Of a stretch of 64,000 bases of DNA, positions 15,001 to 24,047 are shown in pieces. How positions within the stretch are numbered: the first letter of the stretch is position 1; the number at the start of each line of letters is the position of its first letter. Source of the DNA: UBA4416 sp964543545 (GTDB taxonomy: Bacteria; Bacteroidota; Bacteroidia; B-17B0; Aurantibacillaceae); contig CAZIYT010000010.1 in NCBI GenBank assembly GCA_964543545.1, positions 25,349 to 89,348 on the forward strand. Reading direction: 5' to 3'. Made by a program: the position numbers and the translations under genes. The notes below the pieces were generated by a model, which had not been told where the DNA came from, searched no databases, and saw only the letters and a list, made by a program, of their open reading frames with translations.

Positions 15001-18000
15001 ATGCTGACGTTCAAGCGCCCTTTGAATCTGTACCTGCTGCTCGCTTTTGCGCTCCTGTGCGCTTTGGTGGCAGCCATCATTAATCACACCAACAGCTATA
15101 CCACTACCGAGCTGGCCGCCATGGCTGAGTTAAAACTGCACCAGAAAGAACGGCAGGCTCAGGAATACATCCTGGAGGTGGGCAGAATGATGAAGGATAA
15201 AAAGCCGAACGAGCTGTTTAAGGTATATAACGGTGGTATTTCCGACCTGTATAAAAACGAAGGCATTGCGATGTATGTGTATAATAACGACAGCCTCGTA
15301 TTCTGGTCGGATAACCAGCCGGCCGTCGACCTTTACGAATACGCCAGGACATCCAACAGCTATTATTTTACAACCGAATCGATGCCCGAATTCAGGAGCG
15401 AGCAGGATACCAGCCGCTTCAATGTTCAGCTCATCAAGATCCGCAACGGCTGGTATGAGTGCATTCGCCAGAGAGATAGCGCCAATCCGCATTGCACAGT
15501 GGCAGCGCTCATTCTCATCAAAGGCGAATACGATTTCGAGAACAGCTACATCAATAATAATTTCAGCAAGTGGATCGGCCTCCCCGCCAATACCATGCTC
15601 ACCACGGAGTTCAACTATGCCAATCCCGCCATCAAATCCATGTTCGGGAAAACCCTGTTTGAGATCAGCCGGAGCGATGGCGTTTTTAAGGACAGAAGTG
15701 TAAACACCTACGCCATTATACTGGCTATCCTGTCGGGATTCTCCTTTCTCTTTTTCTTTTTTCTCTGCCTGAGGAATAAGGTCAAAAATAAGATTGTGCT
15801 TCTGCTGATATTTTCGCTGGTCTGCTTCATTGCCCGCACCGCGATGATCTGGTTTAAGTTTCCGGGAATCTTCTACAACAGCATGCTGTACGATGCCAAT
15901 GTTTTTGCCAATGCCTCGGCCTTTTATTTCTCCTACATGGGCGATGTTGTTTTCAACAGCGTGCTCATCTTTATGGTGGCCGTGTTCATTTACAAGCTCG
16001 ATTACGATTTCACCCGGAGGAGCAGGGCATTCAACCTCACGGCGCTCTTCTTCGCAACGTTTTATACCCTCTACCTGTATTTCAATATTCCTATCCTGAT
16101 CGACAGTCTTGTCAACAACTCCACGATCTCCTACAACATCAACGACCTCTTCAACTTCCGCTGGCTCAGCCTGCTCGGGCTTTTATCGGTGGCCCTGCTT
16201 TTCTTTTCCTTCTACCTGGTAGCGGAGAAAACCATCATGAGCCTCCTCGCCAACGGCAAGCTTACCACGTTTTACAACAGCCTGTTTTTTATCACGGTAG
16301 GCTTTACGGCGCTCATCGTGCACTATCTGCACCTTAGCTATTCCAATTACCTGTGGCCGGTGCCCTTGCTGGTGATATCCTATTTTCTGAGGAAATACAA
16401 AGCCTCCTATAATTTCATCAACACAGGACTCATCATCCTGGTGTCAACACTCATTGCCTTTACGCTGTTCAACAAATATGAGGAGCTGAACAAGCAGCGC
16501 ACCTACGACGCCCTGTCGCTGAACCTCACCGACCGGCAGGATGTGATTGCGGAAAATGAGTTTACGAAAATCATCAGCTCTATTCAAAACGATGCCAAGC
16601 TGAAAAATCTCCTTTCGCTCTTGCCACTGAGCGCCGAGCAGATCGAGCAGCGGATCAGGCAGGTGAATTTCAGCGGCTATTTCGAGCGTTATGAAGTGGC
16701 CATGGCCATGTTCCAGGGCGACACGGCATCGGTCCTTAAATCGACCGACGACGCGCGGTATGATGAGGAGTATTTTGAACGGCAGATCGCGGACCATGGC
16801 TTTCAGACCATCAGCGACAATCTTTACTTCATTGATAAGGACAAAAAGCGCATCCGTTATATCGCCGAGATCGATATCGAGGACATCAGCAAAAATCCGG
16901 ACAAGACCTTCCGTCTTTACCTTCAGCTGGAGCCCAAGCTGGCAGTGAACCTGGGCGCTTTTCCCGATCTGCTGCTCGATAAATCCATAGAGAGCAAGCT
17001 GCAATCCACCAACATTTCCTATGCGGCCTACGAGTCCGGTAAATTGCTGAGCGCTCACGGAGACTACGAGTATCCCTTGTTCCAGGATAAGGCGATTTTT
17101 GACCTGGATAAGGAATACCAGCATTACCGCTACAGCTATCAGAAAAATGTGGATGTGATCATCAGTGATCAGCGATCGGGTTTCTGGCAGAAGTTTACCT
17201 ATAACTCTTATTTATTTCTTTTCTTCTCGCTCATTGTCCTGTGCGCGGTATTGTTTAATTCGGTGGTGGTGAACCGCATCAACAACCTCAATTCCCTCAA
17301 CATCCGGATCCAGTTTATTTTCGTGTCGGTGGTTATTCTGTCGCTTGCCGGTGTGGTGCTTGGAACGGTGTGGATCGTGAACTCACAATTTGAAAGTAAG
17401 AACGAAAAAGAGCTGCTCACCAAATCGCGCTCGGTGCTTCGCGAGCTCAAGAACAATACCGGCGACCTCGAAAAGCTGGAGCCTTCCTACCGCGACTACA
17501 TGGCTTATTCCCTGAAAAAGCTGGCGCTGATGTTCGGAAGTGATATCTCCGTATTTACGCGGAGAGGCAACCTGTACGCCACGTCGCAGCCAGCTATCTA
17601 CGACCAGGGATTGGTATCGCGCTTTATGAACCCGGATGCCTTTAGCCATTTCTCCCGTCGCCTGAGCGCCAGCTATACACACCGCGAAAGCATCGGCTCC
17701 CTGAAGTACCTGTCGGCCTACATTCCCTTCTATAACAAGAACGACAGGCTGCTCGGCTACATCAACCTGCCGTATTTTGCACGGCAGAAAGACCTTGAAA
17801 AAGAGCTGACGGCTTACCTTACTACGCTCATCAATATCTACACGATCCTGTTTGTGATCACCACCATGATCGCCCTCCTGCTCTCGAACCTGCTCACCAA
17901 GCCGCTTCGGATTATCCGCCAGCAGATCTCCAATATCAAATTCGGAAGCCGCAACGAATCCATTGCCTGGAAAGGCGATGATGAGATCGGCCAGCTGGTG

Positions 18001-18732
18001 AAGGAATACAATAACATGCTGCTGAAGCTGGAGAGGAATTCGGAGCTGCTGGCCCAGTCGGAAAGGGAAAGCGCCTGGCGCGAAATGGCCAAGCAGGTAG
18101 CTCACGAGATCAAAAACCCGCTCACGCCCATGAAGCTCAATATCCAGCATTTGCAGAGGATTGCCCTCAGCAACCCCGATGATATGGCGGAGCGCGTCAA
18201 CAAAGTGTCGGAAGTACTCATCGAGCAGATCGATACGCTGTCGCACATTGCCACCGAGTTTTCCAACTTTGCCAAATTACCGAAAACAAATCCTGAGCTC
18301 ATCAATGTGAATGAAGTGCTGAAAAATGTAGCGCACCTCTTTAAGCAGAATACCGAGAGCGAGATCAAGCTCTACATTACGCAATCGCAGTTCATCATTG
18401 CCGACCGCGAACAGTGCCTCCGCATTTTCACAAACCTCCTGAAAAATGCCGAGCAGGCCATTCCGGCCGACCGGCAGGGAAAAATAGAGATCATTACCTT
18501 CTCCAATGAGAATGAAGTGATCATTAAGATCAGGGATAACGGCTGCGGCATTCCGGATGAATTGAAGTCACGGATGTTTACGCCTAACTTCACGACCAAA
18601 ACCACCGGTACGGGCCTGGGCCTGGCGATGGTCAAAAACTACATCAGCTCCTTCGGCGGAAGCATTTCGTTTGAAACCGTGGTAAATGAAAGCACGACCT
18701 TTACGATAAGCCTGCCCAAAGCGAATGGGTAG
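15001..18732 (+). CDS. Large membrane sensor histidine kinase
   Basis: 1243-residue two-component kinase. Membrane span near 9-25, periplasmic region to about 235, a block of about eight spans (236-500), a second periplasmic region (about 505-735), paired spans (about 738-755 and 765-790), a third periplasmic segment, a span near 945-965 (ILFVITTMIALLLSN), HAMP linker (LLTKPLRIIRQQISNI), then the kinase core: H-box AHEIKNPLTPMKLNIQHLQR with His1035, N-box NLLKNAEQAIP, G1 DNGCGIPDEL, G2 GTGLGLAMV. The catalytic core resembles the NtrY/NtrB type (HEIKNPLTP). No response regulator is adjacent, so the partner must be encoded elsewhere. The membrane part is far larger than in most kinases. Its input is unknown. 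Confidence 0.9.
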   Translation: MLTFKRPLNLYLLLAFALLCALVAAIINHTNSYTTTELAAMAELKLHQKERQAQEYILEVGRMMKDKKPNELFKVYNGGISDLYKNEGIAMYVYNNDSLVFWSDNQPAVDLYEYARTSNSYYFTTESMPEFRSEQDTSRFNVQLIKIRNGWYECIRQRDSANPHCTVAALILIKGEYDFENSYINNNFSKWIGLPANTMLTTEFNYANPAIKSMFGKTLFEISRSDGVFKDRSVNTYAIILAILSGFSFLFFFFLCLRNKVKNKIVLLLIFSLVCFIARTAMIWFKFPGIFYNSMLYDANVFANASAFYFSYMGDVVFNSVLIFMVAVFIYKLDYDFTRRSRAFNLTALFFATFYTLYLYFNIPILIDSLVNNSTISYNINDLFNFRWLSLLGLLSVALLFFSFYLVAEKTIMSLLANGKLTTFYNSLFFITVGFTALIVHYLHLSYSNYLWPVPLLVISYFLRKYKASYNFINTGLIILVSTLIAFTLFNKYEELNKQRTYDALSLNLTDRQDVIAENEFTKIISSIQNDAKLKNLLSLLPLSAEQIEQRIRQVNFSGYFERYEVAMAMFQGDTASVLKSTDDARYDEEYFERQIADHGFQTISDNLYFIDKDKKRIRYIAEIDIEDISKNPDKTFRLYLQLEPKLAVNLGAFPDLLLDKSIESKLQSTNISYAAYESGKLLSAHGDYEYPLFQDKAIFDLDKEYQHYRYSYQKNVDVIISDQRSGFWQKFTYNSYLFLFFSLIVLCAVLFNSVVVNRINNLNSLNIRIQFIFVSVVILSLAGVVLGTVWIVNSQFESKNEKELLTKSRSVLRELKNNTGDLEKLEPSYRDYMAYSLKKLALMFGSDISVFTRRGNLYATSQPAIYDQGLVSRFMNPDAFSHFSRRLSASYTHRESIGSLKYLSAYIPFYNKNDRLLGYINLPYFARQKDLEKELTAYLTTLINIYTILFVITTMIALLLSNLLTKPLRIIRQQISNIKFGSRNESIAWKGDDEIGQLVKEYNNMLLKLERNSELLAQSERESAWREMAKQVAHEIKNPLTPMKLNIQHLQRIALSNPDDMAERVNKVSEVLIEQIDTLSHIATEFSNFAKLPKTNPELINVNEVLKNVAHLFKQNTESEIKLYITQSQFIIADREQCLRIFTNLLKNAEQAIPADRQGKIEIITFSNENEVIIKIRDNGCGIPDELKSRMFTPNFTTKTTGTGLGLAMVKNYISSFGGSISFETVVNESTTFTISLPKANG

Positions 18733-18818
18733 GAATCCTTAAGAAAAATAGCTCCGAAGATGATTTGCCCAACAGGCAATATGTTTACCTGTTATAAACT
18801 TAAAGAGAACAACATGTC

Positions 18819-19035
18819 GCTCCTCCGGAGCTAATTCTATTGATAATTAAATGTTCTATAAACATATTGCTCCTACGGAGCAAATTGATTGGTTGTTCCA
18901 GAGGCTAGTAGGGACGCAATATTATGAATTTATAATATACTGTTTCTCCGGAGCTATGAGCTGTTCTATAGCCCCGTAGGGGCTTAATGTTTATAGAAAT
19001 AATGTCGCCAATAGTTCAGGCATGCCGTAGGTATG
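18819..19035. repeat. Cluster of mini-hairpin repeats
   Basis: The 450-base gap 18733-19184 has no gene. It holds short palindromes built alike: GCTCC-tcc-GGAGC (18819-18831), GCTCC-tac-GGAGC (18869-18881), CTCCGGAG (18946-18953), GCCCC-gta-GGGGC (18971-18983) and CATGCC-gta-GGTATG (19021-19035). Several are joined by TTCTATAAACAT or its complement ATGTTTATAGAA. Alternating orientation of the linker suggests tandem inversion of one unit. Confidence 0.65.
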
Positions 19036-19184
19036 CTATGTTGTTCCATACCCGGCTAAAGGCAGCATATTTTTATAACACATGTTGTCATTCATGTTTA
19101 TAGAAATGATACGACCGGATAATTTCAGCGTCACGGCGCATCGTGCCCCTATGTTGTTCTGTTTGTGTTTTTATAGCCGGCAAC

Positions 19185-21275
19185 CTAATGTTTCACAGCG
19201 GTCAGCCGCTTTTGTGCGACTTTGTAGAGGTAGAGGCTATTGCCTTTGATGCCCGACCAGAGGTTATTGCCCATGGGTTCCAGCTCCGTAAATTCCGTAG
19301 GAAGCAGGACTTCGCCTTTGCTGTTGATTAATCCCGAAAGGCCGTTGAGTGTGGTTTTATAGAGAGAGCCATCCTGTTTTTCAATGCTTCCGTCTTTGAG
19401 TGTGAAGAGCGTTTTTCCGGACCGGTTCATGAGTTGGGCCGTACCGGCTTTGCTTGCCACAGCCGCGTTGTTCTCAAAATCGCCCGCTTTGTCGTACTCC
19501 GCTGCTGTGATCGCTTTTAGCTTCCGGTCTACGTAGCCGTATTTCTTCCCTTTCTGAATGCGGATCACATCGTCTTTGGCAAAGAACACATCCGTGTACG
19601 TGCCAAAGGGAATACTGATGCGGCCATTGGCATCCATCAGGGCCACCTCGTCCTCTTCAATGAGCTTAAACTGTTTCCCGTTTGTGTAGTAGGCATTATC
19701 GAAAGCCTTGTCGTAATCGTAGACAACACCGCTGATGTAGCATTTGCCACCGGCATCATAGAAACCATAGAGGTCATTCTTTACAACGAGGTAAATCTGT
19801 CTCGTGCAGTGGCTGATGTAATCAAATTCCGGCTGAAGCAATAACGATTCGCCAAGGTCCATGAGCCCGAAGAGCTTTCCTTTTTTCACGATCACCAGGT
19901 TGTTGGTGTCGATCTCCGAGATCCAGTCCCAACGCGCCTGCAGCGTTTTGTTGCCTGTGCTCACCAGCCCGTACTGCTCCGAAAAGTAATAGGCATAGCC
20001 GTTCCGGAATGTGCCGAGTTTCTTATACACAAAAGGGATCACCGTTTCCGCTTTATCATTCACGGCGCCGTAGAGCCCGTTTTGCCTGGCCACGAATAAA
20101 TTGTCGGAAGCGGGGCTGATGTCCTCAAAGGCTTTGGAAATAAGCTGTCCGGAGCGGTTGATGAGGTAATAGCGGTTTTGTTTTTTGACGATGGCAATGC
20201 CGTTGCTGTAATCGTAGGTTTCCTCCACAAAAAGCTCCGATGTTTTTTCACCCGATTTGTTGATAAAGAAACAACTGTCGTTTTTGCATACACCGGCAAA
20301 GCCTTCGTGGAAGCCTGAGGCGTCGTCGAACAGCGGCCGGATCACCCAGGAGCCGGAAGTATCCACATAGCCATACCGGTCGTTCATCCCTTTCAGCACA
20401 TAGAGTACCTGTTTCGACCATTCGATCTCCTTTTCTATTTCAGAGCGGTAAGGATAATCGGGATACTTCTGCAGGAAAGCGTCGAGCTCGCTTCCCGAAG
20501 CCTTTGTGACGGACATGCTGTAGAGCATCCGCCAGGCTTCTGCCCGGTTTAGCGTGCTGTAACGGGTAATGAAGGTATAGAGGCTGTCGGTAGAGTGGAG
20601 CTTTACGGTAAGCTGGAAAAGCCGGTTTTCCGCATCCCGCACATTGGGATTAGCCGGGTAGCCCAGGATAAACTGCTTGTAGGAGGCGGCCGTGAGGTCT
20701 TTGGTTTGCTCAGCATACTGGAAATCCTCAAAGTTTTTTTTGGCAGTGCCATACAGCACACTTTCCGGGTGACCCCATAGAAATACCCGGATACTATCAC
20801 TCGAAAGAGAGCTGCTGTATCGTTTCAGGCTGATCTCGTCGCGCATCCACAGGGCCTTGCTGAGGAGGCTGTCGCTGCTAAACCAGAACTGCTCCAGGAA
20901 ATAGTTGAGGTCGCATACCGTATTGTGCAGCGCATGCTGCTGAAAGCCTTTCAGGCTGATAGCGCGGGAAAGCGAGGCAATGGAGGCGGGAGAAAGCACA
21001 TAGCCCGAAAGCCGCGCCGTGTCCTTGAACGTTTTAGCACTCCGGGCAATGTATTTGGCGGCACTGTCAATATTGGAAAAAGGATTGTCGTTGCGGTAAT
21101 AGATCGTAGCCAGGCCGTAGCCGGCCTCCGACGGGTATTTGGACAAGGAGGAATAGAACAGGGCCCTGGCCTTGAAGTAGTCATACACGCTGAGGGCCTC
21201 ATAGGCAGAGGAAATCCTGCTCCCAAAGCCTTTGAAAGCACAGATGACGCACAAAACAAGGATATATTTTTTCAT
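19185..21275 (-). CDS. WG-repeat protein with signal peptide
   Basis: About 696 residues. ATG at 21275 gives a signal peptide (MKKYILVLCVICAFKGFG); the TTG one codon earlier is less likely. Residues 25-280 are helical and TPR-like. From about residue 300 to the end there is a run of WG (KWG-leptospira) repeats, each a hairpin of the form GYVDTSGSWVIRPLFDDASG, for example FFINKSGEKT, YYLINRSGQLISKAFEDISP, YGYVDRKLKAITAAEYDKAG and GLINSKGEVLLPTEFTEL. WG repeats form extracellular beta structures whose ligand is usually unknown. A promoter-like TACTTTTA lies 20-30 bases upstream, divergent from the 63-residue membrane protein. Export is likely; the function is not known. Confidence 0.85.
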   Translation of the reverse strand: MKKYILVLCVICAFKGFGSRISSAYEALSVYDYFKARALFYSSLSKYPSEAGYGLATIYYRNDNPFSNIDSAAKYIARSAKTFKDTARLSGYVLSPASIASLSRAISLKGFQQHALHNTVCDLNYFLEQFWFSSDSLLSKALWMRDEISLKRYSSSLSSDSIRVFLWGHPESVLYGTAKKNFEDFQYAEQTKDLTAASYKQFILGYPANPNVRDAENRLFQLTVKLHSTDSLYTFITRYSTLNRAEAWRMLYSMSVTKASGSELDAFLQKYPDYPYRSEIEKEIEWSKQVLYVLKGMNDRYGYVDTSGSWVIRPLFDDASGFHEGFAGVCKNDSCFFINKSGEKTSELFVEETYDYSNGIAIVKKQNRYYLINRSGQLISKAFEDISPASDNLFVARQNGLYGAVNDKAETVIPFVYKKLGTFRNGYAYYFSEQYGLVSTGNKTLQARWDWISEIDTNNLVIVKKGKLFGLMDLGESLLLQPEFDYISHCTRQIYLVVKNDLYGFYDAGGKCYISGVVYDYDKAFDNAYYTNGKQFKLIEEDEVALMDANGRISIPFGTYTDVFFAKDDVIRIQKGKKYGYVDRKLKAITAAEYDKAGDFENNAAVASKAGTAQLMNRSGKTLFTLKDGSIEKQDGSLYKTTLNGLSGLINSKGEVLLPTEFTELEPMGNNLWSGIKGNSLYLYKVAQKRLTAVKH

Positions 21276-21323
21276 CAATTGCCTGTAAAAGTATAAATTG
21301 CACCCACAAAATCGTCCAAAAAA

Positions 21324-21515
21324 ATGCTAAGTAGCGGTAAAATTATCTTCGCAGTATGTTTCGCAGTCATCTTTATTGCCGCCATGATCTGGTCGTACAA
21401 CAAAGATAGCTTTTCTAACAAAGCCCATTTCAAGGGAGCCTCTAAAACCCTTGCTATTATTATCCTGGTGTTTATCGTCCTGTTTTTATTTGTTAAAATG
21501 CGACATTATTTTTAA
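21324..21515 (+). CDS. Small two-span membrane protein
   Basis: 63 residues with two hydrophobic segments (IIFAVCFAVIFIAAMIW and LAIIILVFIVLFLFV) joined by a short basic, hydrophilic turn (YNKDSFSNKAHFKGASK). This is the pattern of a conserved small Bacteroidota inner-membrane protein. It lies between a divergent WG-repeat gene and the secreted protein that follows by 68 bases, which has its own promoter-like box. Confidence 0.65.
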   Translation: MLSSGKIIFAVCFAVIFIAAMIWSYNKDSFSNKAHFKGASKTLAIIILVFIVLFLFVKMRHYF

Positions 21516-21535
21516 TGCGGTAAATAAATTTGTTT

Positions 21536-21568
21536 TATTTTTGCTGTGAGTACTTAACAGTAAGTACT
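21536..21568 (+). promoter_or_regulatory. -7 box TATTTTTG and 5' leader hairpin
   Basis: TATTTTTG (21536-21543) fits TAnnTTTG. The transcript would then begin with a 7-bp hairpin AGTACTT-aacagt-AAGTACT (21549-21568) before the ATG at 21584. It may protect the mRNA or regulate translation; no known riboswitch is recognised. Confidence 0.4.
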
Positions 21569-21583
21569 TTTATCAGATCAGAA

Positions 21584-22375
21584 ATGAAAAAATACCTTAT
21601 TCTATTCTTCTGCATGACATGCGCCGCTTTTATTTCCAAAGCCGGTGTTTTGGTGGTAGAAGGAAAATATCAAAGCAAAAATATCTATATCCAGAATTCG
21701 TTTGGAAGCAATGGTGTAGGTTTTTGTGCTACCGAAATCAAAGTGAATGGAGTTGTCACCACGGATGAAGTAAACTCCAGCGCATTTGAGATCGACCTTG
21801 TAGCGATGAACATCAAGCCGGGAGAAAAAGTAACCATCGAAATTTCTCACAAGAGCGATTGCATGCCGGTTGTTTTAAATCCTGAAGTGTTGAAGCCACG
21901 TCCTACATTTGAAGTGGTGAACATGAACATCAATTCATCCGATATCCTGAAATGGACTACCAAAAACGAAAGCGGATCCCTGCCTTATGTGGTGGAGCAG
22001 TTCAAATGGAACAAATGGGTGAAAGTAGGAGAGGTTCAGGGCATCGGCACAGCCGATACACATGATTATTCTTTCCAGGTAACCACTCACAGCGGAGAGA
22101 ATAAATTCCGCATCAAACAGGCAGGCTTAGGCGTGACGCCGAAAATATCTTCTGCGGTTATTTTAAATTCCGAGAAAGAGAAGCCGACTTTTATGATGAG
22201 CAAAGATTCCAAATCCATCCAGTACTCTTACGAAACAGGCTTTGAAGTCTACGATGCCTTCGGAACGGTGGTAAAGAAAGGCTTCGGTAAGGAAACCAGC
22301 ATCGACAATCTGCCCAAAGGAAAATACTACCTCTGCTACGACAACCAGGTAACGGAATTCGATAAGAAAAAATAA
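21584..22375 (+). CDS. Secreted protein of unknown function
   Basis: 263 residues from the ATG that begins a clear signal peptide (MKKYLILFFCMTCAAFISKAG); the frame is open upstream but those codons cross the promoter and leader. N-terminal third: beta-rich segment (VVEGKYQSKNIYIQNSFGSN, GFCATEIKVNGV). Middle: SSDILKWTTKNESGSLPYVVEQF. C-terminus: YSYETGFEVYDAFGTVVKKG followed by SIDNLPKGKYYLCYDN, which resembles the last strands of T9SS-type sorting domains but lacks the full signature. Probably periplasmic or surface-exposed. It ends in a strong terminator. Confidence 0.75.
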   Translation: MKKYLILFFCMTCAAFISKAGVLVVEGKYQSKNIYIQNSFGSNGVGFCATEIKVNGVVTTDEVNSSAFEIDLVAMNIKPGEKVTIEISHKSDCMPVVLNPEVLKPRPTFEVVNMNINSSDILKWTTKNESGSLPYVVEQFKWNKWVKVGEVQGIGTADTHDYSFQVTTHSGENKFRIKQAGLGVTPKISSAVILNSEKEKPTFMMSKDSKSIQYSYETGFEVYDAFGTVVKKGFGKETSIDNLPKGKYYLCYDNQVTEFDKKK

Positions 22376-22394
22376 TTTCAGAAACACATTTCAG

Positions 22395-22424
22395 AAAGCC
22401 TTCACAATCGTGAGGGCTTTTTTG
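22395..22424 (+). terminator. Rho-independent terminator
   Basis: 11-bp stem (AAAGCCTTCAC with GTGAGGGCTTT, one G-U pair, 4-base loop AATC) running into six T, 20 bases after the stop at 22375. Confidence 0.88.
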
Positions 22425-22450
22425 TTTTATGGAACACAGATGGCGGAACA

Positions 22451-22606
22451 GGAACGCAGATGACGCGGATTGAACGGAGCAGAAACCACAGAGTCACATT
22501 AGAAAATATAGGGAACAGGAAGGCATCATAGAAGATGATTATGCTGATAAGTATCAGAGACTGTGCATTCTTCCTTCTTCTCTATGTGCCTATGTGGTTA
22601 CATAGA
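22451..22606. repeat. Composite intergenic repeat (GATGACGC and CACATAG types)
   Basis: The gap between the terminator and the next gene is filled by repeat-like sequence. At 22451-22471 is GGAACGCAGATGACGCGGAT, matching the elements at 5779-5846 and 56131-56180. From about 22484 to 22606 are ACCACAGAGTCACAT and, inverted, TCTATGTGCCTATGTGGTT, matching the CACATAG element at 1932-1957. It runs up to the stop codon of the 22609 gene. Confidence 0.6.
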
Positions 22607-22608
22607 AT

Positions 22609-23634
22609 CTAAAACCTCAGTCCAACCCCCACTTCAAACCAGTTGTGCAATAAGCGGATCCGCGACTCTTTGATGGGAATGGTATTGTATTCCACGGCAT
22701 AGATCACGTTGGCAAAAAAATGATCACCGTTATACCCAAGCTGCGACTTGAAGCTGGCGTAGGTTGGAACATTAAGCCACAGGCGCTTTCTGCCGATCTG
22801 GTGATAGCTCTGGATCTGTACACCCGTACCTACCATGCCTACAGGTGTGAGGTGGAATTTTTTGTATACGAACTGGTAACCGAATCCCAGTGAGAGGATC
22901 GTCGTCGTAAAGTTGCCGTATTCAAATTTGTTGAGGTTGGGGTAATACTCCGCCTGCGTGGCCGGTACAAAGCTGGTATCGCTGTCGATGCGCTGGTAGC
23001 GTTCGGAAATGCCCATGAGGAAAGAGCCGGCACTTTTTTTCTGGCGCTCTCCCTGCGCAAAAGCCGCGTTCATGGAAAAGTTCTTATTGAAATTGATCCC
23101 GAAATTCAGCCCGGCTTCTATGATCCGGAGGCCCGCCTGCCTCGGATGCCCCAGGGAGTCGACGTTCCAGTCCGGGTAGAACTTCCGGTAGTCATCGAGG
23201 TAGAAGCCTTTATAGTCGCGGTAAAAGAGCGTCCACAGCGCTATGCGCCCATTGATGTTGATATTGATGTTCCGGAATTTGGTTGTGCCGTAGTTGTTCT
23301 TCAGGTGGTCGCTGGCGGGCAGCTGTATCGCCGCCGAGATGTATACTTTTTTTATTTTCAGGGAGAGGCCCACAACGCCCGGCATGGCTGGTTTGTAGCG
23401 GAACTTGTCGCCCTTGCCCAGCAGGCGGCTGTTGACATTCACCGATACCAGCGGATATACGAAGCGTGGCCTGATCAGGAAATTTTTGGGAAACACCTCG
23501 ATGTTTTCAGGAATGGGCTTTTCCTTTTTGACTTTTTTTTCTTTTTTAGGGCGCTCTTGCTTTGTCGTAGATTGTGCCATGCCTTGCGCGAAGCAATATA
23601 AGAAGAGGCAGGCTATGTATATTCTCAGCTTCAT
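22609..23634 (-). CDS. DUF4421-like outer-membrane protein
   Basis: 341 residues from the ATG at 23634 (a TTG at 23649 would overlap the promoter). Signal peptide MKLRIYIACLFLYCFAQGMAQ, a Lys/Glu-rich linker (KKEKKVKKEKPIPENIEVF), then about 290 residues of alternating beta strands (FLIRPRFVYPLVSVNVNS, VGLSLKIKKVYISAAIQL, LSLGFGYQFVYKKFHL) ending in Phe (FEVGVGLRF), as in small outer-membrane beta-barrels. It resembles DUF4421 proteins of Bacteroidota; the match is from memory and moderate. TATGTTTG (23647-23654) lies 12 bases upstream. Monocistronic. Confidence 0.75.
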   Translation of the reverse strand: MKLRIYIACLFLYCFAQGMAQSTTKQERPKKEKKVKKEKPIPENIEVFPKNFLIRPRFVYPLVSVNVNSRLLGKGDKFRYKPAMPGVVGLSLKIKKVYISAAIQLPASDHLKNNYGTTKFRNINININGRIALWTLFYRDYKGFYLDDYRKFYPDWNVDSLGHPRQAGLRIIEAGLNFGINFNKNFSMNAAFAQGERQKKSAGSFLMGISERYQRIDSDTSFVPATQAEYYPNLNKFEYGNFTTTILSLGFGYQFVYKKFHLTPVGMVGTGVQIQSYHQIGRKRLWLNVPTYASFKSQLGYNGDHFFANVIYAVEYNTIPIKESRIRLLHNWFEVGVGLRF

Positions 23635-23646
23635 CAGGGATTCCTG

Positions 23647-23654
23647 CAAACATA
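23647..23654 (-). promoter_or_regulatory. -7 box TATGTTTG
   Basis: Exact TAnnTTTG on the minus strand, ending 12 bases before the ATG at 23634; it decides against the upstream TTG start. Confidence 0.6.
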
Positions 23655-23727
23655 AAAAATCCGGTAAATTAATCCTAGAGATAATGTTGGAATCGCGGGC
23701 TTCAGCTACATCACCTTGAATATAATG

Positions 23728-23926
23728 CTCACACGGGTGAGAACAACTCTATCCTGCACGCGGGCTTGCTCCAGCGTATGAATTTAACTCAACGGGCAGT
23801 ATAGGCCAGCGTCAGGGATCGGCGCGGAAATCCTTTACCGGCACAGAGTTGGGCCTGTGTGAACCGAAGAGAAAGCCGGAATGCCGGTAAAGATTGAAGC
23901 AAAGAGCCCGCCCGGACGCCCCCCCA
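23728..23926 (+). ncRNA. Structured intergenic element, copy A
   Basis: Candidate structured RNA or repeat upstream of the GT2 gene. In order: hairpin CTCAC-acgg-GTGAG, CTATCC, ACGCGGGCTT, then GCGTCAGGGATCGG (imperfectly paired with the CTATCC...CGCGGGC arm), a 10-bp perfect hairpin CTTTACCGGC/GCCGGTAAAG, and the closing block AGCCCGCCCGGACGCC. Copy B (53808-54062) has the same blocks in the same order and orientation with a different but equally paired long hairpin. Whether it is transcribed is unknown. A match to a described Bacteroidota RNA family is possible and could not be checked. Confidence 0.55.
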
Positions 23927-24047
23927 AATAGAATAACTAAAAAAATCATCCCTGGCTTAACCGCATTGCCCGAAGGGCTTGAATAAAACAAGACCTGCCT
24001 GTGAGGCCTTAAATTGCCATTATTTGATTACTTTTACAGCCTCAAAG

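Noticed and set aside
16444..17124. 226-codon minus-strand frame inside the histidine kinase gene
   Set aside because: Shadow of the periplasmic region; no start signal, promoter or recognisable product.
18733..19184. CRISPR array or tRNA cluster in the gene-free gap
   Set aside because: Palindromes are short, unequal in spacing and vary in sequence; no cloverleaf or constant direct repeat is present.
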